A stretch of DNA of 5,168 nucleotides, from NCBI GenBank assembly GCA_001577185.1, contig LSCM01000107.1:1-5168 (forward strand), given 5' to 3'. The DNA is from Cloacimonetes bacterium TCS62. Lineage in GTDB: Bacteria > Cloacimonadota > Cloacimonadia > Cloacimonadales > TCS61. Under the pieces are notes generated by a model, which saw only the letters and a program-made list of their open reading frames with translations, did no database searches and was not told where the DNA came from. Shown here in pieces: positions 1 to 5,168 of this stretch; the first letter of the stretch is position 1, and each line of letters opens with the position of its first letter. The translations under genes were made by a program, and so were the position numbers.

Positions 1-941
1 TTGGAATCATTGGTGGTTCGGGAATTGGACTTGCCTATGTGGTGCCAATTGCCGTTGGTATGCGCTGGTTCCCCGATAAAAAAGGACTTATAACAGGATT
101 AGCAGTAGCAGGTTTCGGATTTGGAGCTCTTTTATGGGTAAAATTAGCTGGAACTTGGGGTGGTTTAATTGCAAATTTAGGTTTGAGTACAACTTTTACA
201 ATCTATGGAATAATATTCTTCCTTGCTGTTTTTATTGGCAGTCTTTGGATGAAATATCCTCCTAAAGATTGGAAACCAGAAGGTTGGGAACCTTCTGAAA
301 AAGAGAAAAAAGCAGATGAATCCAAAAAACAAATGAAAAGTGGTGAGATGTTGAAAACACCGCAATATTACATGATCCTACTTACTTTCATTTTTGGTGC
401 AAGTGCTGGTTTGATGAGTATAGGTCTTATGAAGCTTTTCCCAATGCAAGCTCTTCAGGCAGCAGGAATAAGTGAGGTTGCAGCTTCTGGAATTGCTGGT
501 ACTGCTATGGCGGTATTTTTCTCATTGGCAAATGGACTGGGCAGAATTGCCTGGGGTGCAATGAGTGATAAATTAGGACGTAAAAATTCGATCGTACTGA
601 TGATGGCGACTCAAGGTATTTTTGTAATTGTATTTCAGTGGATCGCAGGAGTTCCCGGTCTTCTTTACTTAGGTGCAACCCTAATTGGATTTAATTTTGG
701 AGGAAATTTTGCCCTCTTCCCTACTATAACAGCAGAAACATTTGGTACAAAATACATTGGACAAAATTATGGTTGGGTATTCCTAGCTTATGGAGTCGGG
801 GGAATTTTTGGCCCGATCCTGGGTGGTAAATTAGGAGATCTAGGTAACTTCTCTCTTGCCTTTACAATTACCGGTATCTTATGCTTGGTTGCTGCTGGTA
901 TTATAATGGGCGTAAAACCACCAAAAAAGAAAGTAGCGTAA
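1..941 (+). CDS. MFS transporter, oxalate/formate antiporter (OFA)-like, 5' end missing
   Basis: This is the C-terminal part of an inner-membrane carrier, probably for a small carboxylate or other organic anion. The reading frame (codons from base 3) is open to the left edge, so the GTG at 39 is an internal codon and not the start; about 312 residues are visible. It begins in what looks like TM4 (GIIGGSGIGLAYV) and continues with the loop WFPDKKG and TM5 (GLAVAGFGFGALLW), both typical of OFA proteins. TM6 is followed by the hydrophilic central loop with the PPKDWKPEGW motif, a hallmark of OFA proteins, and then a Lys/Glu-rich stretch. TM7 to TM12 follow, with the MFS motif GRxxWGxxSDKLGRK after TM8 (about 540-585), and the protein ends in a short basic tail (PPKKKVA). 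About 9 of 12 helices are present. The substrate cannot be read from the sequence: oxalate, formate, lactate and other monocarboxylates are all handled by relatives. The gene has its own terminator and appears to be a separate unit from ptb. Family call is strong; specificity is unknown. Confidence 0.88.
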   Translation, partial: GIIGGSGIGLAYVVPIAVGMRWFPDKKGLITGLAVAGFGFGALLWVKLAGTWGGLIANLGLSTTFTIYGIIFFLAVFIGSLWMKYPPKDWKPEGWEPSEKEKKADESKKQMKSGEMLKTPQYYMILLTFIFGASAGLMSIGLMKLFPMQALQAAGISEVAASGIAGTAMAVFFSLANGLGRIAWGAMSDKLGRKNSIVLMMATQGIFVIVFQWIAGVPGLLYLGATLIGFNFGGNFALFPTITAETFGTKYIGQNYGWVFLAYGVGGIFGPILGGKLGDLGNFSLAFTITGILCLVAAGIIMGVKPPKKKVA

Positions 942-956
942 TTTTGAACTACAAGT

Positions 957-986
957 AAAAAAACGAGGTTTAAACCTCGTTTTTTT
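957..986 (+). terminator. Rho-independent terminator after the MFS gene (perfect palindrome)
   Basis: The two 15-base arms are exact reverse complements: seven A's then CGAGGTTT on the left, AAACCTCG then seven T's on the right. The core hairpin is CGAGGT / ACCTCG with a TTAA loop, followed by the T tract. It starts 15 bases after the MFS stop codon. Because it is symmetric it would also work on the minus strand, although no minus-strand gene is seen nearby to need it. Confidence 0.9.
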
Positions 987-1057
987 ATTACGAATTTTTT
1001 GGTTTTATGGTAGGTTCAATTCGGATATCCAAAAAATATTAAGTTTCTTGTAATTCC

Positions 1058-1086
1058 TTGACATCTAACCTCTCAAACTATTTGTA
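1058..1086 (+). promoter_or_regulatory. Possible promoter for the ptb-rpiB-glyA operon
   Basis: A perfect TTGACA (1058-1063) lies 51 bases upstream of the ptb start and downstream of the preceding terminator, where a promoter is needed. With a 17-base spacer the -10 position reads TTTGTA (1081-1086), a poor match to TATAAT; the nearby CTATTTG (1078-1084) is no better. The location is convincing and the -10 is not, so the exact element is uncertain. Confidence 0.35.
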
Positions 1087-1099
1087 GTTAAAAAAAATC

Positions 1100-1106
1100 G
1101 GAGGAG
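1100..1106 (+). promoter_or_regulatory. Ribosome binding site of ptb
   Basis: GGAGGAG ends only two bases before the ATG at 1109; counted from the GGAGG core the spacing is four bases, which is short. It is the strongest Shine-Dalgarno match near this start and supports ATG 1109 as the initiation codon, since no better in-frame start with a binding site is seen. Confidence 0.7.
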
Positions 1107-1108
1107 AA

Positions 1109-2047
1109 ATGCCAATCAAAAAATTGGAAGATTTAATTAAACTTGTAAAATCAAATCCAAAGAAAAGAGTAATCGTTGCATACGGACAAGATGAAACTAC
1201 GATCCTCTCTACAAAAAAAGCTATTGAGTTAAAGTTTGCAGAATTTACTTTGATCGGTGATGAAAAAAAGATCAAAAGAATATGTTCAGATCTTGATATT
1301 GATCCATCTATATATACAATTATCAATGAACCTGATGAGATAGAATCCGGGAAAAAAGCTATATCACTTATAAACAAAGGTGAAGGTGATGTTTTAATGA
1401 AAGGATTGATCTCAACTGATAAAATTCTTAAATGTATTCTTGATAAAAAAGATGGATTGATGATACCAGGAGCTACTCTTTCTCATATTTCTATAGCAGA
1501 GATCCCTGATTATCATAAGCTCTTGATATTTACCGATGCCGCTTTTATTCCCAGACCGGATATTAATCAAAAAATTGCTATGACGAACTACGCTATAAAA
1601 ACAGCTATGAAAATTGGTGTTAAAAGACCTAAAGTAGCAATAATTTCTTTTTCTGAAAAAACAAATCCAAAAATACCAACAGCTGTCGACGCTGCCTTTA
1701 TCTCTAAAATGGCTGATAGGAATCAAATAAAACATGCTGACGTTGATGGACCACTTTCTATCGATCTTTCGATTGATCCTGAAAGCTTAAAATACAAAAA
1801 TGTAACTAGTTGTGTAAAGGGAAATGCGGATTGTTTGATCTTTCCATTTCTAGAAGTTGCGAATGTGTTTTACAAATCTCTTACTTATTTTGCTCATGCC
1901 GACATGGTAACTTATATCGTCGGAACAAAAGTTCCAACTACTCTATCCTCGAGAAGTGATACTGCTAAAAATAAATTATACTCTTTAGCATTTTCATGCC
2001 TTATGGCAGAGGATAAAAAGGATGAAATAGTTGAAGAGGAAATCTAA
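1109..2047 (+). CDS. ptb: Phosphate acyltransferase, phosphate butyryltransferase type
   Basis: This cytoplasmic enzyme of the PTA/PTB family exchanges CoA for phosphate on a short acyl group (butyryl-CoA + Pi to butyryl-phosphate + CoA, or a branched or other short acyl). At 312 residues it is close to the roughly 300 of known Ptb proteins and lacks the long N-terminal domains of large Pta enzymes. Family blocks appear in order: LMKGL (96-100), LSH (124-126), FTDAAF (141-146), NPKIPTAVDAAFISKMADR (186-204), DGPLSID (213-219), NVFYKSLTYFA (252-262), and a C-terminal PTTLSSRSD (276-284). The DAA..SKMADR and DGPL..D blocks are more like Ptb than acetate-specific Pta. The last dozen residues are acidic and probably a loose tail. 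It heads an operon with rpiB, whose ATG immediately follows its stop. No butyrate kinase gene is beside it, so its partner must be elsewhere. Family is certain; butyryl over acetyl preference is inferred. Confidence 0.85.
   Translation: MPIKKLEDLIKLVKSNPKKRVIVAYGQDETTILSTKKAIELKFAEFTLIGDEKKIKRICSDLDIDPSIYTIINEPDEIESGKKAISLINKGEGDVLMKGLISTDKILKCILDKKDGLMIPGATLSHISIAEIPDYHKLLIFTDAAFIPRPDINQKIAMTNYAIKTAMKIGVKRPKVAIISFSEKTNPKIPTAVDAAFISKMADRNQIKHADVDGPLSIDLSIDPESLKYKNVTSCVKGNADCLIFPFLEVANVFYKSLTYFAHADMVTYIVGTKVPTTLSSRSDTAKNKLYSLAFSCLMAEDKKDEIVEEEI
2035..2040 (+). promoter_or_regulatory. Ribosome binding site of rpiB, inside the ptb coding end
   Basis: AGAGGA lies seven bases before the ATG at 2048 and is embedded in the Glu-rich last codons of ptb. 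The ptb stop TAA (2045-2047) directly abuts the rpiB ATG, so a ribosome finishing ptb would be placed at the rpiB start. Confidence 0.55.
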
Positions 2048-2491
2048 ATGAAGATTGCTTTAGCTTCTGACCACGCTGGTTTTGAACTGAAAGAACAGAT
2101 CAAAGAATTAGTTTCAGATATTGAAATCATCGATTTTGGAACAGACTCATTAAACTCCATGGACTATCCTGAAACCGGTTTTAAAGCAGCACAAGCTGTT
2201 GCAAAAGGAGAATGTGATAAAGGAATATTGATCTGTGGTAGTGGCATTGGAATGAGTATTGTTGCTAACAAAGTTCCAAATATTCGAGCTGCTCTGTGTC
2301 AAACAAAAGAATTCGCCAAATTGTCACGTAAACACAATAATGCAAATATTTTAGTTCTTTCTGGTAGATTTATTTCTAAATATTTAGCATATGATATTAT
2401 CGATATTTGGCTAAAAACACCATTTGAAGGTGGTCGACATCAAAGAAGAATAAACAAAATATCAAATTATGAAAAAGGAGAGGAATATTAA
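2048..2491 (+). CDS. rpiB: Ribose-5-phosphate isomerase B
   Basis: This cytoplasmic enzyme of the non-oxidative pentose phosphate pathway interconverts ribulose 5-phosphate and ribose 5-phosphate; some family members act on allose 6-phosphate. The 147 residues match the normal length of RpiB/LacAB proteins. Visible motifs are the N-terminal [15 protein letters not shown] with Asp8-His9, DYP at 39-41, the anion-hole loop [14 protein letters not shown] with Cys63 in the place of the catalytic cysteine of the E. coli enzyme, RKHNNANIL around His96-Asn97, and the C-terminal [10 protein letters not shown] with a conserved His/Arg pair (131, 133). All expected active-site positions seem intact. It sits between ptb (no gap) and glyA (one-base overlap, TAATG). 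I recall rpiB-like genes next to glyA in other bacteria, including the Bacillus subtilis ywlF region, so this pairing is not unique. Confidence 0.95.
   Translation: MKIALASDHAGFELKEQIKELVSDIEIIDFGTDSLNSMDYPETGFKAAQAVAKGECDKGILICGSGIGMSIVANKVPNIRAALCQTKEFAKLSRKHNNANILVLSGRFISKYLAYDIIDIWLKTPFEGGRHQRRINKISNYEKGEEY
2475..2483 (+). promoter_or_regulatory. Ribosome binding site of glyA, inside rpiB
   Basis: AAGGAGAGG is a near-ideal Shine-Dalgarno sequence with seven bases to the ATG at 2491. It overlaps the codons for the final Lys-Gly-Glu-Glu of rpiB. Together with the TAATG stop/start overlap it fixes the glyA start and suggests coupled translation. Confidence 0.75.
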
Positions 2492-3795
2492 TGAGTTTTA
2501 TAAAGAAAAATGATCCTGAACTTTTTGATGTAATGTATAAAGAGCTGGAAAGACAAACAGAAAATCTAGAACTTATTGCTTCAGAGAATTTCGTTTCAAG
2601 ATCTGTCTTGGAAGCTGCAGGATCCGTGTTAACAAACAAGTATGCTGAGGGTTATCCTTATCGTTTCAGCCGCAAGACGGGTGAGCTAAAATATCGTTTA
2701 TATGGTCGATATTATGGTGGTTGTGAGTTTATTGATAAAGTAGAAGAACTAGCAATTGAAAGAGCTAAAGAAATTTTTGGCGCTGAACATGTAAATGTTC
2801 AACCTCATTCCGGTTCACAGGCAAATATGGCTGCTTATTTCACATTAGTAGATCCAGGAGATACCGTACTTAGCCTAGAACTCGCTCACGGTGGTCATCT
2901 TACTCACGGGCATCCATTAAGTTTTTCCGGTATGATGTACAATATTATCTCTTATGGTGTAGATAAAGAAACAGAAGTTTTTAATTATGATGAAATACTG
3001 AAACTTGCTAAGAAACATAAACCTAAAATGATCTTAACTGGTGCAAGTGCTTATCCCCGTAAGATTGATTTTCAAAAATTCCGTGAAATTGCAGATACTG
3101 TGGATGCAAAACTATTTGTAGATATGGCTCACATCGCAGGATTAGTTGCAACTGGTGAACATCAGAATCCTGTTCCATATGCAGATATTGTTACAACGAC
3201 CACTCATAAAACGTTACGCGGTCCCAGAGGCGGTATGATACTTTGTACTGAAGAATTAGCGAAAGAAGTTGACAAACAGGTTTTTCCTGGTACACAAGGT
3301 GGACCGCTGGAACACATCATTGCAGCTAAAGCAGCCGCTTTTCATGAAGCACTCCAAGATGACTTCAAAACATATCAAAAACAGATAATTCTAAATGCAA
3401 AAGCACTTGCTAAAGCACTTAAGGATAATGGATTCCGTTTAGTTGCCGATGGAACAGACACACATCTTATTTTGATCGATCTAGGTACGAAAGATAGTGG
3501 TGGACCAAGCGGTAAAAAGATGGAAGGTGCTCTTGATAATGCCGGAATTACTGCTAATAAAAATACTGTGCCATTTGATACAAGGCCACCATTCGTTGCA
3601 TCAGGAATTCGACTGGGAACACCAGCTATAACGACTCGTGGAATGAAAGAAAAGGAGATGAAACAAATTGCTGACCTCATCACTGAAGTATTTGACAACT
3701 ATAAAGATAAGGAGAAATTAGCACAGATCAAACAAAATGTTAATGAACTTAGTGCTAAATTTCCATTATATCCCGACTTGTTAGCTGAAGGATAA
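2491..3795 (+). CDS. glyA: Serine hydroxymethyltransferase with an insertion in the active-site loop
   Basis: This PLP-dependent cytoplasmic enzyme converts serine and tetrahydrofolate to glycine and 5,10-methylene-tetrahydrofolate, the main entry of one-carbon units. At 434 residues it is slightly longer than the usual 410-420. Family motifs in order: [10 protein letters not shown] (27-36), NKYAEGYP (49-56), RYYGGCE (73-79), QPHSGSQAN (104-112), [10 protein letters not shown] (131-140), SAYPRKIDF (186-194), the PLP-aspartate block [12 protein letters not shown] (209-220), [15 protein letters not shown] with the Schiff-base lysine Lys240, [11 protein letters not shown] (265-275), and [14 protein letters not shown] (371-384). 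All catalytic residues I can place are present. The oddity is a run of 17 residues between the Pro of AEGYP and the Tyr-Tyr of RYYGG, where E. coli and most bacteria have three (GKR), a net gain of about 14 residues. The insertion is in frame and its surroundings are normal, so the gene looks functional. It is the last gene of its operon and is followed by a strong terminator. Confidence 0.96.
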   Translation: MSFIKKNDPELFDVMYKELERQTENLELIASENFVSRSVLEAAGSVLTNKYAEGYPYRFSRKTGELKYRLYGRYYGGCEFIDKVEELAIERAKEIFGAEHVNVQPHSGSQANMAAYFTLVDPGDTVLSLELAHGGHLTHGHPLSFSGMMYNIISYGVDKETEVFNYDEILKLAKKHKPKMILTGASAYPRKIDFQKFREIADTVDAKLFVDMAHIAGLVATGEHQNPVPYADIVTTTTHKTLRGPRGGMILCTEELAKEVDKQVFPGTQGGPLEHIIAAKAAAFHEALQDDFKTYQKQIILNAKALAKALKDNGFRLVADGTDTHLILIDLGTKDSGGPSGKKMEGALDNAGITANKNTVPFDTRPPFVASGIRLGTPAITTRGMKEKEMKQIADLITEVFDNYKDKEKLAQIKQNVNELSAKFPLYPDLLAEG

Positions 3796-3810
3796 AAAAC
3801 TAATATTCAT

Positions 3811-3840
3811 TAGCCCTGTTCCAGCAGGGCTATTTTTTTT
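3811..3840 (+). terminator. Rho-independent terminator after glyA
   Basis: A perfect 8-bp stem TAGCCCTG / CAGGGCTA (3811-3818 and 3825-3832) closes a six-base loop TTCCAG and is followed by eight T's (3833-3840). It lies 15 bases past the glyA stop and ends the ptb-rpiB-glyA unit. Confidence 0.95.
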
Positions 3841-3881
3841 ATTGTTAACTCAAATAACTAATTTTTTTTAATCATATTACC

Positions 3882-3914
3882 TAGTAAAAAAATATTTTAT
3901 TGACATTTTTACTA
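3882..3914 (+). repeat. 9-bp inverted repeat around the putative -35 box
   Basis: TAGTAAAAA (3882-3890) and its exact reverse complement TTTTTACTA (3906-3914) are separated by 15 bases that end in TTGACA. The arms are AT-rich, so chance is a real possibility, but a two-fold symmetric site over a -35 element is a usual place for a repressor or activator. No neighbouring regulator gene is visible. Confidence 0.4.
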
Positions 3915-3933
3915 AATTTTATGAAACTATGAA
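3900..3933 (+). promoter_or_regulatory. Possible promoter for the DUF6765-like gene
   Basis: A perfect TTGACA (3900-3905) lies 76 bases before the start codon, after the glyA terminator. No clean TATAAT follows at 16-18 bases; candidates are TATGAA at 3920-3925 (14-base spacer) and AACTAT at 3925-3930 (19-base spacer). A separate TATAAA at 3953-3958 is too close to the ribosome binding site to leave a normal leader. A promoter is expected here because the upstream terminator is strong; its exact form is uncertain. Confidence 0.35.
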
Positions 3934-3975
3934 TTGCATTGAATCATCTAGATATAAAGGTATAAGGAGAAAATT

Positions 3976-4974
3976 ATGAACATTGAATTTCATTATTACA
4001 TTGTGAAATATCTTGCATTAAAATCGGGCTTTACTGCTGATGAAGCTGAGATTATTGCCTATTCTTCACAACATATTGACGACAACTCTAAGATCTACAA
4101 AGTTAAAAAGCCAGATAATTCTTTCTATGAGAATTATATAACTCAAACAATGAACTTGTTCAAGCCAGAAAGAAAATTGATGAGAATGTACATTCTTTTT
4201 CATTTTTTGCCTGGTGATCCTTTTAATGCAAATGTAAGACGTAAAGATGGTAAAATGCATATCCTTATGACCTCTAAGGCTAGTACACATGCTACCGAAA
4301 TATTTTTTGATACAACTCGCTCTGAAAATCTGTTTTCTTTAGGAATCGCTTCTCATATGTTAGCAGATACCTATTCTCATCAAAATTTCGTTGGAACTTA
4401 TGATGAAATTAATGCTTTCAGTGGTTTATACGAAAAATTAGCACCCAATATTGGTCATGCAGATGCCGGATATAAGCCAGATATTCCAAATCTTATCTGG
4501 TACGATCCTCGCCTTATTGAAGAAAATGCTACAATTAATAACAAAGAAAGGGTCTTGAGTGCTGCAAAAAAATTGTATCGTAATTTTCTGCTTGTTACTG
4601 CTGATTCAAATAAATGGTCAGAAGTGAAAGAAAACCTAAAAAAAGCGATAGGACCACAAATTAATGAAAATAAATTAAACCTTGAAAAACAGCAGAAGAA
4701 AAGAATACATGCTTATAAAGAACTTCTAAATGAATATGGTGATGACAATGATTATGATGAGTATAAATGGTTTCGCCAAGCTATTAATGAAGATGTGAAA
4801 TTTCTATCTGACAGAAGGTATAAATTCGACCCTGTAAAGGATAAATTTAGTTTTAAAGATAAATATAAAAATACTAATTGGTTTAAGTTTCAGGAAGCTG
4901 TGAAAGATTATCAGAGGATTGCAACCAATAAACTAAAACCAATTCTTGAACAAATGGAAATAAAGGAGTGGTAA
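3976..4974 (+). CDS. DUF6765-like protein of unknown function with His/Asp metal-ligand-type motifs
   Basis: No biochemical role is known to me. The 332-residue product resembles, from memory, the DUF6765 family: an N-terminal EFHYY segment (4-8) with His6, SSQHIDD (30-36), FHFLPGD (75-81) with His76, ASTHATE (102-108) with His105, the central [19 protein letters not shown] (123-141) giving His127-x3-Asp131-x3-His135, and [12 protein letters not shown] (158-169) with His161 and Asp163. The C-terminal [14 protein letters not shown] block also fits the family, so the protein looks full length. The H-x3-D-x3-H core, an early His and a mid-protein Asp recall the zinc sites of zinc-dependent phospholipase C and S1/P1 nucleases, which suggests a mostly helical metal-binding hydrolase-like protein; this is inference. 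It has no signal peptide or membrane helix and would be cytoplasmic. The C-terminal third is rich in Lys, Asp, Glu and aromatic residues. The start is set by AAGGAGA (3964-3970) six bases before ATG. A secreted-protein gene follows five bases after its stop. Confidence 0.75.
   Translation: MNIEFHYYIVKYLALKSGFTADEAEIIAYSSQHIDDNSKIYKVKKPDNSFYENYITQTMNLFKPERKLMRMYILFHFLPGDPFNANVRRKDGKMHILMTSKASTHATEIFFDTTRSENLFSLGIASHMLADTYSHQNFVGTYDEINAFSGLYEKLAPNIGHADAGYKPDIPNLIWYDPRLIEENATINNKERVLSAAKKLYRNFLLVTADSNKWSEVKENLKKAIGPQINENKLNLEKQQKKRIHAYKELLNEYGDDNDYDEYKWFRQAINEDVKFLSDRRYKFDPVKDKFSFKDKYKNTNWFKFQEAVKDYQRIATNKLKPILEQMEIKEW
4963..4968 (+). promoter_or_regulatory. Ribosome binding site of the secreted-protein gene, inside the DUF6765-like gene
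   Basis: AAGGAG overlaps the last Lys-Glu codons of the upstream gene and lies 11 bases before the ATG at 4980. No promoter or terminator fits in the five-base gap, so the two genes should share a transcript. Confidence 0.6.
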
Positions 4975-4979
4975 ATAAA

Positions 4980-5168
4980 ATGAAAACGTCAATCATTTTT
5001 GCTATTATATTATTACCAATTATTCTGCTGGCACAAGCAACTGATCTTTTTATCTCGGAGTACATCGAAGGCAGTAGTTATAATAAAGCTATTGAGATCT
5101 TCAATGGTACTGGAGATATCGTTGATCTTTCTGATTACAGTTTAGAGAAAGATGTGAATGGAAATGGC
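4980..5168 (+). CDS. Secreted protein with N-terminal lamin-tail-like domain, 3' end missing
   Basis: Only the first 63 residues are in the window and the frame is open to the right edge. Residues 1-20 form a textbook Sec signal peptide: Lys2, then a hydrophobic core of Ile/Leu/Phe, ending LLAQA with likely cleavage after Ala20 (or Ala18). The mature start, [25 protein letters not shown] and onward in sense, shows the lamin-tail domain pattern: [10 protein letters not shown] (23-32), [11 protein letters not shown] (35-45), then [10 protein letters not shown] (48-57). This immunoglobulin-like beta fold is common at the start or end of large surface or secreted proteins, including extracellular nucleases and proteins with C-terminal sorting domains, in the Bacteroidota and related phyla. 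What the missing part does cannot be told. It is downstream of, and probably co-transcribed with, the DUF6765-like gene. Confidence 0.8.
   Translation, partial: MKTSIIFAIILLPIILLAQATDLFISEYIEGSSYNKAIEIFNGTGDIVDLSDYSLEKDVNGNG

Noticed and set aside
39..41. GTG at 39 as the start codon of the MFS gene
   Set aside because: The frame is open to the left edge and the upstream codons encode GIIGGSGIGLAYV, a continuing OFA-type helix, and no ribosome binding site precedes it. The gene starts outside the window.
1023..1030. GGATATCC palindrome upstream of ptb
   Set aside because: It is only 8 bp, common by chance, and not associated with any other signal.
1078..1377. Minus-strand open frame opposite the ptb start
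   Set aside because: It is antisense to a clear family gene, begins inside that gene, has no family motif, and its composition is that of a reverse shadow.
1412..1735. Minus-strand open frame inside ptb
   Set aside because: Its product is low-complexity, rich in Phe, Tyr and Cys with no motif, and it lies wholly within a conserved coding region.
2461..2491. Glycine or folate-type riboswitch controlling glyA
   Set aside because: There is no room: glyA overlaps rpiB by one base, and the ptb leader (1064-1108) is too short for a known riboswitch of those classes.
3269..3274. TTGACA inside glyA as an internal promoter
   Set aside because: It encodes Val-Asp in a conserved part of GlyA, has no convincing -10 after it, and no gene start follows for hundreds of bases.
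3375..3698. Minus-strand open frame inside glyA
   Set aside because: It mirrors the conserved C-terminal half of GlyA and has no supporting ribosome binding site or homology that I recognise.
4066..4290. Minus-strand open frames inside the block 3 genes (also 4883-5065)
   Set aside because: Both are antisense to better-supported + strand genes that have good ribosome binding sites; the second spans two genes and their junction.

Overview
This AT-rich window of 5,168 bases is bacterial chromosome. It is tightly packed, and every recognisable gene is on the + strand. The gene families (an OFA-type MFS carrier, a phosphate butyryltransferase-type enzyme, RpiB, GlyA) fit a fermentative, probably anaerobic, bacterium. 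The secreted lamin-tail-like protein beginning at the right edge is of a kind I associate with the Bacteroidota/Cloacimonadota (FCB) side of the tree. That placement, possibly Cloacimonadota, is inference from gene content and style only; no rRNA or other phylogenetic marker is present. Ribosome binding sites are strong and purine-rich (GGAGG, AAGGAG), and two clear rho-independent terminators separate three transcription blocks.

Block 1 (left edge to about 986) is the C-terminal two thirds or so of an MFS carrier resembling the oxalate/formate antiporter (OFA) family. It is cut by the window edge and ends at a 30-base perfectly palindromic terminator. Block 2 (about 1058 to 3840) is a compact three-gene operon: a phosphate acyltransferase (ptb-like), ribose-5-phosphate isomerase B (rpiB) and serine hydroxymethyltransferase (glyA). 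The gene junctions have a zero-base gap and a one-base overlap (TAATG), so the three are almost certainly co-transcribed and perhaps translationally coupled. A GC-rich hairpin with eight T's closes the block. Block 3 (about 3900 to the right edge) holds a DUF6765-like protein rich in His/Asp metal-ligand-type motifs, then after five bases the start of a secreted lamin-tail-domain-like protein that runs off the window.

Block 2 joins acyl-CoA/acyl-phosphate exchange, the non-oxidative pentose phosphate route, and serine/glycine one-carbon exchange; this is central and fermentative metabolism, not a specialised system. Block 3 is the least understood part. The main points for a second look are the DUF6765-like protein and its link to a secreted partner, a net insertion of about 14 residues inside the active-site loop of GlyA, and an inverted repeat bracketing the putative -35 element of block 3. 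I see no mobile elements, CRISPR array, tRNA or rRNA. No gene-free stretch exceeds 300 bases; the two main gaps (942-1108 and 3796-3975) hold terminators and probable promoters.
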